A stretch of 64,000 nucleotides of DNA from Pectinophora gossypiella (taxonomy: Eukaryota > Arthropoda > Insecta > Lepidoptera > Gelechiidae), in the NCBI RefSeq assembly GCF_024362695.1, contig NW_026063273.1, positions 1 through 64,000 on the forward strand, in the 5' to 3' direction. The position numbers and the translations under genes were made by a program. Below are positions 42,836 to 53,000 of the stretch, piece after piece. Every line of letters begins with the position of its first letter. Position 1 is the stretch's first letter. The notes beneath the pieces are model-generated. The model was not told the DNA's origin. It did not search any database and saw only the letters and a program-made list of their open reading frames with translations.

Positions 42836-43158
42836 TGTTAGCGCGCCATCTATGCGTTAATTGCGTTACTACAAGGAGTGTGCCAATATCCCGTGACAAC
42901 CAGTAAACCACCTCAACAGACGATAATTAAGCAAGAAGTTCTGCTATGATGACACAGATGGCGTTGTTACAACAATATAAAAGGCTATGACGGACCCGCA
43001 TCGAACCCACTTCATATTTTCGCTTCATTTGTATTATATACTTATCCTTAATAATAGAAATAAATTTCTATGTATTAAGAAAATAAAATATTCATTTTTA
43101 CATCCATCCTGCTTTCAAGACCCATACGAACACTCAAAACGTTAAACAACTCTCAACA
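42836..43158 (+). repeat. BEL-D 3' LTR
   Basis: 323 bp, one base different from the 5' LTR. TATA copy at 42974-42983. Followed by the ggtat duplication. Confidence 0.94.
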
Positions 43159-43430
43159 GGTATCATTTAGTGGCAAGAACTTAGGTTCTTGGCATATAAA
43201 AGATTTAAAAATTGTAGTATGGTGGGGGTTGAGCGGGCAGAGAAGGGAAACGACAAAGTGACGTCGACGAGTTTATTCCGGTACAAACGTACGGATTACA
43301 GAGTGCGGAGAGAAGATCGTGTCTACACGTTACGGTCTTTCAACGAAAGTAGGCCCCAAGAAGAAGCGCAACTTCGTATGCCAACCGTATGGAGTAGGCG
43401 CGATATAGGTAGCGTTCAAATCTAGTTCCA
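43159..43430 (+). pseudogene. Gyp-A fragment 4: end of integrase frame and 3' flank
   Basis: The first codons restore the host frame (YELVSF, then SGKNLGSWHIKDLK), showing that BEL-D inserted in Gyp-A. After about 43215 the frame loses similarity. The element end or LTR was not identified before the Jockey tail at 43472. Confidence 0.75.
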
Positions 43431-43471
43431 CAGAGGCGGAAGCTAGATCTTGCAGCTATCCCTAATCGGAA

Positions 43472-45012
43472 TACAGAAGTAGTTGTTGTCTTCTCGACGT
43501 CCGCGAAGCGGACGTCGGGGAGGCACCCTCGGGGCTTAGCCCCTTTGGTGCGGTAGCTCTCGCCGCCCGCTAAAACGGGCGGGGCACGGGGGCGGGCTAC
43601 GGCGGGCGAGTTTCGCGCCTCCAAAGGCCCAATCTCTTGTCCGGGGTGGTACCGCCGGCGAGTCAGCCCACCGGGTGAGACCCTGTTGAGGGAGGCCCAG
43701 TGAGCGACTCCAGCTAGGCGGTACGTGTCTCGTCATAGTAGGTGGCCGGCGAGCTTGACCCGAAGTTTCCAGGTCAGCTCGAGCCGGCGGGGTCAGTCCG
43801 GTGAGGTCAGTCCGATGAGTCCGCCGGCAAGGTCGAAACCGTCAACAATGACGGTTGCCCTCAAACCGGCGGCTTGGGTCAGTCCGTTGCTGGGTAGGTA
43901 TCCTCGTCGAGCTCCTCCACATCAGCCAGCTCGCGAGGATACGGCTTCCAGTCCGGGGGGCGCGCGTGGTATGGAGCCAGATTTCGTAGGTGCACGAAGT
44001 CTGACTCGTCCGCGCGCGCGAACATCCCAGTCGAGAGCATGGAGATAAACTCATTCAAGGTTTCGACTTTTAGGTCCCTCCGAATTACTTCGTTGCGGAC
44101 GAATCTCGGCGCGTCCGCGATGGTGCGCAACGCCTTGGACTGCTGTGCCCGCAGTCTTTGGCGATGGGTCTCAGAGACCAATGCGTACCACGCGGGGGCG
44201 GCATAGGTAAGCCGTGTCCTAATGTACGCCTTATACACGCCGAGCTTCATGCGCAACGGGAGACTCGAGCAAAGAATGGGGCGGAGCAGAGCAGTGGCAG
44301 CACCTGCCTGTCCGATCACATTCCTCGCATGCGGGGCCATGGTGAGGTGGCGGTCTATGGTCACACCCAGGTATTTAGCCTGCGAGGACCACCCGATCTC
44401 CTCACCATGCAGCGTCAGATTCGGAGGGTTTAGCCGACCACGTCCCACAGTGATCGCTTGGGTTTTCCCCACGTTCACCGTCAATCTCCACTTTGCCAGC
44501 CAGGCAGGGAGGGCATCCAAGGTTCGCTGCATCTTCTTCGCGGCGTGCTTGGCGTTCAAGGACGTCGCGAAGAAGGCAGCGTCATCGGCGTAAAGCGCCA
44601 GCTTGGACCCTCCCTCCACGGGGATGTCATCCGTGTACCTGGCGTAGCAAACCGGAGATAGGCAGCTACCCTGGGGAACTCCCGCAGCGATCCTTCGGAC
44701 TTGGGAGAGGGCGCCTTCCACTGCCACCTGGAAGCGCCTATTCTCTAAAAAGGTGGCCACAGTCTTAACGACTCGACGTGGAGTCGTAGACGTGGACAGC
44801 TTATATACCAAGCCCGGGTGCCATACGCGATCGAACGCCTTCTCCATATCCAAGAATACCGCTACGGTGGTCTCCCTCTTGTTGAGGGCCGCCGTCATAT
44901 CGTGCAGTACCCTTGTCAGTTAAAGGGTCGTGGAATGTTCGGCTCGAAAGCCGAATTGTTCCTCGCGTGGCATGATGTGTGGGATCATGTGACGCAGAAG
45001 AAGTCTCTCGAA
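43472..45012 (-). mobile_element. Jky-A, 5'-truncated Jockey LINE copy
   Basis: It holds the 3' half of ORF2 and the 3' UTR. Homology with Jky-1 and Jky-B starts in the RT codons for FERLLLRHM (45012 downward). The 3' end is marked by a tail read as cttctgta on the minus strand, and the same tail ends Jky-B. A hairpin near the end (43495-43517) is perfect over 10 bp. Confidence 0.9.
43879..45012 (-). pseudogene. Jky-A ORF2 fragment: RT palm and C-terminus
   Basis: It contains FLDMEKAFDRVWH, GVPQGSCLSPVCY and LALYADDAAFF (YADD intact), then the C-terminal region. A nonsense codon (CAA to TAA, by comparison with Jky-1) at about 44921 lies upstream of the RT palm, and the 5' part is missing. 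It is not capable of making a full enzyme. Confidence 0.9.
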
Positions 45013-45416
45013 TACAGAAGCAGCAGCAGGTTGTCGTCACGTCGCGGGCGCAGCCCGCGACGGGGGGACACCCTCGGGGCAGTGCCCCCTTGGTGTTGGC
45101 GCTTTCGCCGCCCGCGAATACGGGCGGGGCACGGGGTCGGGCTACGGCGGGCGAAATTCGCCCCTCCGTAAGCCCTGAGTCAAATCCGGTGGTGCCGCCG
45201 GCGAGTCTGCCCACCAGGTGGGACCCTGTTCAGGGAGGCCCAGTGAGCGGCTCTAGCCAGGCGGCACATGTCTTCTTCCGAGGTGTGGGCCGGCGAGCTC
45301 AGGTCCGAGGGTTCGGACCGGCTCAAGCCGGCGGAGGTCGTATTGTCAATCCGGTGAGCCGCCGGCGAGGTCGGAGCCGTCAACAGTGACGGCTGCCCTC
45401 AAGCCGGCGGACTGGG

Positions 45417-48122
45417 TCACTCCAGTGCTGGAATCGCATCCTCGTCGAGCTCCTCCACCTCTACTAGCTCTCGAGGATACGGTTTCCAGTCGGGTGGGCG
45501 CGCGTGGTATGGAGCCAGATTCCGTAGGTGCACGAAATCTGACTCGTCCGCGCGCGCGAACATCTTGGTCGAGAGCTTGGAGATGAACTCATCCAAGGTC
45601 TCGACTTTAAGGTCCCTCCGAATGACCTCGTTGCGGACGAATCTCGGCGCGTCCGCGATGGTACGCAACGCCTTGGACTGCTGGGCCCGCAGTCTTTGGC
45701 GATTGGTCTCTGAGACCAATGCGTACCACGCGGGGGCGGCATAGGTAAGCCGTGACCTGATGTACGCCTTATACACGCCGAGCTTCATGCGCAGCGGGAG
45801 GTTCGAGCGAAGAATGGGCCGGAGCAGAGCAGTGGCAGCCCCTGCCTGTCCGACCACATTCTTCGCGTGCTGGGCCATGGTGAGGTGTCGGTCTATGGTC
45901 ACGCCCAGGTATTTAGCCTGGTTGGACCACCCAATTTCCTCCCCATGCAGCGTCAGATTCGGGGGATCCAGCCGACCACGCCCCACGGTGATTGCTTGGG
46001 TTTTACCCACGTTCACCGACAATCTCCACTTTGCCAGCCAGGCAGGGAGGGCATCCAGTGTACGCTGCATCTTCTTCGCGGCGTGCTTGAGGTTCAAGGA
46101 CGTCGAGAAGAAGGCAGCGTCGTCAGCGTACAGCGCCAACTTGGAGCCTCCCTCCACAGGGATGTCATTTGTGTACCTGGAGTAGCAAACCGGAGAAAGG
46201 CAGCTACCCTGGGGAACTCCCGCAGCGATCGAACGGACTTGGGAGAGGGCGCCTTCCACTGCCACCTGGAAGCGCCTGTTCTCTAAGAAGGTGGCCACAG
46301 TCTTAACGACTCGCCGTGGAGTCGTAGACGTGGACAGCTTATACACCAAGCCCGGATGCCATACGCGGTCGAACGCCTTCTCCATGTCAAGGAATACTGC
46401 TACGGTGGTCTCCCTCTTATTGAGGCCCGCCGTCAGATCGTGCAGCACCCTTGACAGTTGAAGGGTCGTGGAGTGCTCGGCTCGAAAGCCGAATTGCTCC
46501 TCACGTGGCATGATGTGGGGTATCATGTGACGGAGAAGAAGTCTCTCAAACACCTTGCTGATGTTCGATAGCAAGGTGATTGGTCGATAGCTCTCAGGCT
46601 TTAGGATATTCTTCCTGGGCTTGGGGAGCATAATTACTCGCCCAAGCTTCCAGCAGTCCGGAAAGTGACCCGTCCGTGTGATGCCATTATAAATGCGCGT
46701 CACCGCTGCGACTGAACGCGGGGGTAGGTGACGCAACATTTCGTTCGTAATGCCATCTGGACCGGGAGCCTTCCGGAGCGGAGTCCGCCTCAACGCCCGG
46801 AGCAACTGTCCGGGCGTGAAGACGACGGGGTCCTCATCAGGGGCTATCGGACGACCGAAATAGCCCGCTAGATTTCGGGAGACTTCTTCTTCGTCGTGGT
46901 CGGCGCCTGGGTTCGGCCTGAATTGGCTCTCCAGACACTCGGCGAAGATCTCGACTCGATCCTCAGCTCTAAAACGGGGAGTCCCGTCCTGAGCGAGGAG
47001 AGGTCACACTGGTGTCGGTTTTCCGGAGAGCTGTCGACACAGTCTGTGGATGCCGGTCCAATCCTTGCCGGCTGAGTCGATGGTGAATTGCCAAGAGTCA
47101 GCGGAGGCACTATCGAGCGAGCTGAATGCGCTGGCCGAGATCTTCTCGGCCAGCGCATTCAGCCGGGACTTCATGGTGGGGCAACGCGTGGTATTCCACT
47201 GCTTGCGGAGTCGCCTCTTTTCCGCGAGCATATTCGCAATATCCTTCGGCGTGGGAGGAGCGGCTCCCGGTTTGGGAGCTTCGAGCGCGGCATGTTGCAA
47301 TGCCCGCTGGACTGTAGAGGCGAACTCGGTTGCCAACTCGTCGACATCCGTGGGGGTCGAGACTGGTCGCATGGGAGTGTTCTCTACCATGTACTGGCCA
47401 AATTTATCCCAGGAGTACTTCCGCCGCGGCGGCAGCAGCCTCGTCCTGGTAGGATGGTTAGAAATGACCATCAGGACTGGTTGATGGTCGGAGCCTGTGT
47501 GATAGTCTAACGTCTCAACGGTGGGATCGGGGCGGAGCCCCTTGACCACCGCGAGGTCTATCACGTCTGGGAGATGAGCAGGTTTGTGCGGGTAGTGGGT
47601 CGGGGTCTCCGGCCCCAGAACCACATACCCGCCCCCGTTGGCGTCATCGAACAGACGTCGTCCATTTGGACAGGTCCATGTGGAATTCCAACCAACGTGC
47701 TTGCAGTTCCAGTCACCGGCCGCGATCGTTGGCCCCGGGCTGTCCAGAATTTTCTGAACGTCCGCGAGGACAAGGCGCGCCGCCGGCGGCTTATAAACCG
47801 CAAACACACGTGTTGGGACGTCTCCGAGAGCGGTCTCCACTCCCAGGGCGTAGATCGACTGAAGACCAGCGATAGGTGGCAGAGGCTGGTGCACCAACCT
47901 TCGTCTTACCAGGACGGCTAGGCCTCTATAGGCCTGACTGAGGTCACTGAGCTCGTCCTTCCGGTATACGAAGAAGTTGGGGATCTTCAGTCGATCTGCG
48001 CCTCTCAGCTTGGTCTCTGAGATCAGGGCGACATCAATGTTCTGCTCCCTCAAGAGAACACGTAGAAGACCTATCTTTCTAGACAGGCCTTCGGCGTTCC
48101 AATGAAGGATTCTTAACGACAT
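45417..48122 (-). pseudogene. Jky-B ORF2: endonuclease and RT with one nonsense codon
   Basis: ATG at 48122 starts MSLRILHWNAEGLSRK. Endonuclease motifs are present: LISETKL, GDWNCKHVGWNS and TGSDHQPV. At 47006-47004 an Arg codon (CGA in Jky-1) is TGA, a CpG-to-TpG type change. Beyond it the same frame stays open to 45417 with KAPGPDGI, DMEKAFDRVWH, VPQGSCLSP and YADD. The length is about 901 codons, similar to Jky-1. A 43-bp palindrome at 47121-47163 adds a few residues relative to Jky-1 without changing frame. Confidence 0.92.
47121..47163. repeat. 43-bp perfect palindrome inside Jky-B ORF2
   Basis: gctgaatgcgctggccgaga (47121-47140), a 3-nt loop, and its exact complement (47144-47163). 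Jky-1 has only the inner 8-bp stem at the same place. Confidence 0.9.
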
Positions 48123-48140
48123 AAATTTTATGCCGTTAAC
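48112..48140 (-). promoter_or_regulatory. ORF1/ORF2 junction hairpin of Jky-B
   Basis: On the minus strand gttaacggcataaa pairs with tttatgtcgttaag, with one G-U pair and a terminal mismatch. The ORF1 TAA (48130-48128) and the ORF2 ATG (48122-48120) lie within it, 5 nt apart. It corresponds to 8321-8357 in Jky-1. Confidence 0.7.
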
Positions 48141-48286
48141 AACCTCTTCATCCCGTCCAAAAGCACTGTAACAGGATCGAGATCCTGCTCCAGTGCCTTC
48201 AGGACATCTTGGAGTACCCCCTTGGCGACCAGTAGTGCCGCCTTCTTGGCGGCGGCTGGATCGCCAGTTCCGGCCGACTTCCCCTT
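48128..48286 (-). pseudogene. Jky-B ORF1 C-terminal fragment
   Basis: The frame reads the tail of the Gag-like protein (LQDVLKALEQDLDPVTVLLD) to TAA at 48128, matching the end of Jky-1 ORF1. The zinc knuckles and everything upstream are missing. Confidence 0.85.
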
Positions 48287-48953
48287 TGAAACAAAAGATT
48301 TTTGCTTACCTTATAAGGCAAGGTAGGTGTAATAGGAAATGGTGTTATGAAAATACTGATATGTTTCAGAAATTTATAAAGTGGTGTTTACCTGAAGGGC
48401 ACAGCTAGATGTTATAGACCGGTGAGCATGAGACAAAGAAAATTCCCTTTGAATGTGTACAATGTATAATTTTAAATATACAGATTGAATTAACCATAGG
48501 AAGGTAAAAACCCTATGGAGGGAGACAGGTCGCGCTTTGGTCCGTCAGGTTAATTGTCACTCCGTAACAACCATGGGATATCACTATGTTTAAAAAAAAC
48601 ACTGTCCGTACACCTGTAGGCACCTCACTTACTCGAGGACCTCCGACTATCAGGCCTACCTGAGGCGTTCCGGAATACCGTACAGGTGATGCGTTGAGGC
48701 CGGCTCAGGCCAGGGCGTGCTGGACGATGGCGGCGCAGCGGGTCAACTGTTACGCAGCTGGCGGGCTGCACGTCCACCGGTCAACCTCGCAGTCCTTCAC
48801 CGGGCCTTATCCGGAGTGTTGACAAAAGGAGAGGCGCGGCAAATCCACATGCGCGCCGCACAAAGGAAAGCTTCGACGTGCAAACAACCAAGGCAAGCTC
48901 CGCCGAAATGAAGCTTGAAATAACTTGCAAACGCAGAAGAAAACAGTAGGAAT
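48287..48953. other. unassigned stretch, no gene recognised
   Basis: Mixed sequence. A GC-richer part (48650-48910) has a 64-residue plus frame with no recognised domain. It may be a fragment of another element. Confidence 0.5.
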
Positions 48954-49160
48954 TGTAGTAAAAATACGGTAGAACAGTAATCACACTTATTTATTCTGGT
49001 ATCAAGAAAATAACACTTAACTTGGTAAACACATCCGATGTCGTCAAGGTCCCCAACGCAAGAGAGCGTGTATCAATCCGTCCGATTTGACAACCCCATT
49101 CTTGTGTTGCCATTTATAGAAAAATGTCTTATAACTGTCAACGAACTATTCAGCCTAACA
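48954..49160 (-). repeat. candidate LTR of Gyp-F
   Basis: A 207-bp stretch starts TGTAGTAAAA and ends CCTAACA. The following sequence (ctcgtccatcctgaccgcg, then gtatgtccccatacac) resembles the bases just inside the Gyp-B 3' LTR (ctcgaccatcctgatgatg, then gtatgtcctcatacac). No second copy is seen in the window, so the left edge is a guess. Confidence 0.4.
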
Positions 49161-49746
49161 CTCGTCCATCCTGACCGCGTGTATGTCCCCATACACGTCG
49201 ACAGATGAGCCTAACACTCGGCTGATTGATGCACGCTTCCAGCTTAATGTACCTAATTAACAAAGTATATTTAAGTTAATCACACAATAAATGCACAGAA
49301 TAAATCTCATTTCATTTCATTTCAATCTTTTCACACAGTTTCATAGAGCAGTTAAGTTTTTGAATAGACATGAGGTTGTTCATTTTGAAATTCACTATAC
49401 AAAGATTTTAATCGTAAGACCCGGTTTTCTAGACGCAATAATTAAATGATAGAGATTCGATTTATCTCAACATTGGGTTTTACGACCATTAATGTAAAAG
49501 AAAATATTTATATTCAAATTAAGAATGTTGGTAATATAGAATGACCTGTAATAGGTATAGATTTATATGAACCCACAAAAATGCTTTCTAGCCGTGGGTA
49601 ATAGCTACCGATTTATGGTGGTACAAAGGTAATTTCAATTAGCTGCACAGAATAACAATTCAAGATATTTAGATATAAGGTAATCGATTTTGTTTACAAT
49701 TAAATTAATCTATATTACATACTAATGAACCAATCACATGGTCCAT
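49161..49746 (-). other. Gyp-F 3' untranslated region, left part
   Basis: Non-coding AT-rich sequence ending in one unit of the gaaccaatcacatgg array that continues at 56062, beyond BEL-H. This shows that the flanks of BEL-H were once joined. Confidence 0.65.
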
Positions 49747-49990
49747 TGTCTTGAGACATAATGGGATCTTAAGATAAATCCAGTTGTTTTGTGTAATTTC
49801 TTTTATTTTGATTTTATTTACAATTTCTTGCGTTGGACGCGTCTTGCTTGGCCGAATGATGAAGTAAGAGAGAGATTATTGAGGTAGTTGCACAAACATA
49901 ATAAAAATGAAACGCCTGACAAAACAATTATAGCATGGGCAAAGTAAAATGCTTGCTATTAAAATACTCGTAGGCGCTTAAGCCGGAACA
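49747..49990 (-). repeat. BEL-H 3' LTR
   Basis: 244 bp, TGTCTTGAGACATAATGG to AAGCCGGAACA on the plus strand, identical to 55818-56061 by eye. Confidence 0.95.
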
Positions 49991-50018
49991 TCTTCCCGCC
50001 TCGTTGAAAGCTTGCCTT

Positions 50019-53000
50019 TCAACTGTTAAAATCTTCAGCTGCTGGGAGAGGACACAGCCGCACGAGAGGACGGCGTACACATCCTCTTGTAATCTTGATG
50101 TCAGCAACCCTGGATATTCCGTCTGGTCCCGGGAATAATCGAGCGACTCTTCCAAGGCGCCAGCTGAGCGGCGGCACGTGATCTTCTTGTAACAAGACCA
50201 GGTCGCCCACATTAAGTTTGGTAGTATTGGTCTTCCATTTGGTACGCTGTTGCAGCTCCGAGATGTATTCCTTTTGCCACCTCTGCCAAAATATTTGACG
50301 GATTTGCTCGAGCCGTGCGTATCGCTTCAGTCCGTTTTCTTTGACGTCTTCTAGCGCAGGTGACGGCAGCGCGGCGAGTGGTCTCCCAACGAGAAAGTGT
50401 CCTGGAGAGAGGGAGAGGAGGTCATCAGGAGAAGTGGATAAAGGGCACAAGGGACGACTGTTGAGTATCGCCTCCACTTGTGCAAATAGAGTTGTGATTT
50501 CCTCAAACGTGAGGTGGCTGTTGCCCATCACACGCTTTATGTGGTATTTGGCTGACTTGACACCGGCTTCCCAGATGCCACCAAAGTGAGGAGCGTAAGT
50601 CGGAGTAAAAATGAATTGTATACCTTCTTCGTTTGCAAACTGAGATAACGGGTCAAAATTTAGTTTAAAAAATGAATTTATTTCTTTGGCAGCAGCCACA
50701 AAATTACGTCCGTTATCGCAGAATATTTCCGCTGGCTTTCCTCTGCGAGATATAAAACGTCGTAAAGTCATGATAAACGCTTCTTTTGTTAAGTCGCTCA
50801 CGGCTTCTAGATGTAAACATTTATAACGTAAACATATAAATAGACACAAGTAACATTTTATTACTTTACTACCACGCCCTTTACGATTAATTATATAAAA
50901 TGGTCCGGCAAAGTCCAAGCCGACGGACAAGAATGGAAAGTTTGGTGTAATTCGCTGTGATGGTAGGTTACCCATCATTGGACAGAGCGTTCTACCTACT
51001 ACTCGCCTACAGCGCACGCACTTGTTTACTGTTCGCCTCGCAAGATGCCTACCGTTAACCGGCCACACGGCTTCTCTGACCTCGGACAATAACAATTGCG
51101 GGCCGGCGTGCATAGTACGTAAATGTTCCCTTTCAAAGTAAAGTTTAGTTAAATGATGCGATGCAAGTAGTAAAATCGGATGTTTCTTTTCGTAGCTATA
51201 ATTTGACGCCTCGATTCTACCACCTACTCTAATTAAGCGGTCATTGTCTAGAAATGGCGATAAAGAACATATTTTAGATTTTGAGTTTAATGGTTTATTA
51301 TTCAATAGTACATTATATTCGTTAGGAAGCGATTGTTTTTGGGCTAAAATACAAAGTGAATGAAATGATTCTTTTAATTCGTTAAGCGATAAATTACCTA
51401 AACGTTTATTGTTTGGATTTTTTAAATTGTAAATAAACCTTTTGACATAGGCAAAACAATGTTGGAGTTTGTTTAGTTTAGAATACCTTTCGAAGCTAAT
51501 TATAGGTTCGTCAATTGTGGACGGGTTTGACTTTATTTCCGGTAATTGGACAAACGTATTATTATTAAGAATCGGCCATTGTGACTCATCTTTAGTAAGG
51601 AATGTCGGCCCAGACCACCATAGATCTAGACGCACCAAGCGGCTGGCGTCTACACCTCTAGAAATTAGATCTGCTGGATTCGATGCTGTGGGGACATATC
51701 GCCATGATGATGCTTGAGTCAATTCCAGAATTTCAGTGATGCGATTAGCAGCAAAAGTTTTTAGTTTGCTATTGTCACTCTTCATCCACGCTAGAACTAT
51801 GCTCGAATCGCACCAGTGTACGATACGCGACGGTTTGTACCGTAGCGATTCAGTAACGGCCCTGCACAGCCTAGCGGACAGCAGGGCAGCGCACAGCTCT
51901 AAACGAGGAATAGTTTGTTGCTTTATTGGTGCTACCTTTGACTTAGCGCATAACAATTTCACAGTGACGTCATCATTGGAGTTTACGGATCTCATATAAA
52001 TGCACGCGCCATACGCCGATTGGGATGCATCACTGAAGGTATGTATTTCGATTTGTTTTGGTAAGTCACAGAGAACTGGCCGTGGTATGTTTAGATCGGA
52101 AAGGTAAGTTATGTTTTTACAGAAATTTTCCCATTCCTTTTTTATGTTATGTGAGATGGGTTCGTCCCAGTCGTACTTTTGCTGCCATAATTTTTGCAAC
52201 AATATTTTAGGCTGAATTATATAAGGACTTAAAAGCCCGAGAGGGTCAAATATTTTAAAAGAGTTTGACATGATGTGTCTTTTAGTTATTTTGTCAGTGT
52301 AAGGAATTTCTTTATATGGAAAATGTAAATTATCACTTTTCGGATTCCAGCCAAGCCCGAGTGCACAGGAAGAAGAACTTAAGGTCAAGTTTTCTTGATC
52401 TTGTAAGTCGATATCTTGAATAAGCGAAGGTAAATTACTTTTATATTTTCTGAGATTTAAGCATGCAGCTTTCAGTTCATTTGAGACCGATTTTTTTATA
52501 TAGTGTAACTCGTTTTCGTCGTTTGAACCGGTAATCAAATCGTCAACATATAGGTCCTTTTGAATAATCGTTTTTATGAGATCATCATGAGCCTCCTCCC
52601 CCACTTGCCATAGGCAACGTGTGCTCAAATAACTTGCACTTGCTGTTCCGTAAGTTAAAGTATTCAGGCGCAACGTTCGAATGGGTTGTGACTCATCTTC
52701 TCTCCATAGGATAAGTTGCAAGTCACGGTCTTCATTGTGAACTTCAACTTGGCGATACATTTTTTCAATGTCTCCAGTGAGTAGGTATTTATATTGCCTT
52801 GCCCTTATCAAAATGGAAAAAAGAGAATCCTGTACGTTTGGACCCACCATCAAAATATCATTTAGCGAATATCCGGAGGAAGACGGAGCCGATCCATCGA
52901 ATACCACTCGCAGTTTCGTGGACTCGCTATTTTCACGTAATACAGCATGATGACATAAAAAATAAGACACAGGTGGCTTTAGGTTCTCAGACTGTGAAAG

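Larger units (their letters stand above)
36868..43158 (+). mobile_element. BEL-D, BEL/Pao LTR retrotransposon
   Basis: A 6291-bp element with 323-bp LTRs (36868-37190 and 42836-43158), TG..CA ends and a 5-bp ggtat duplication at 36863-36867 and 43159-43163. The LTRs differ at one base that I can see (37082). Gag, protease, RT, RNase H and integrase are present in BEL order but split by three single-base frameshifts. Confidence 0.94.
45013..48286 (-). mobile_element. Jky-B, Jockey LINE copy, 5' truncated within ORF1
   Basis: It contains the ORF1 C-terminus, the whole of ORF2 with one nonsense codon, and the 3' UTR. The 3' tail (tacagaag on plus) abuts the first base of Jky-A, giving a head-to-tail pair. 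Homology with Jky-1 ends at about 48286 within the ORF1 Lys/Gly-rich tail. Confidence 0.9.

Noticed and set aside
43725..47510. Plus-strand frames opposite Jky-A and Jky-B
   Set aside because: Antisense shadows of GC-rich LINE sequence. They repeat in both copies because the LINE repeats.
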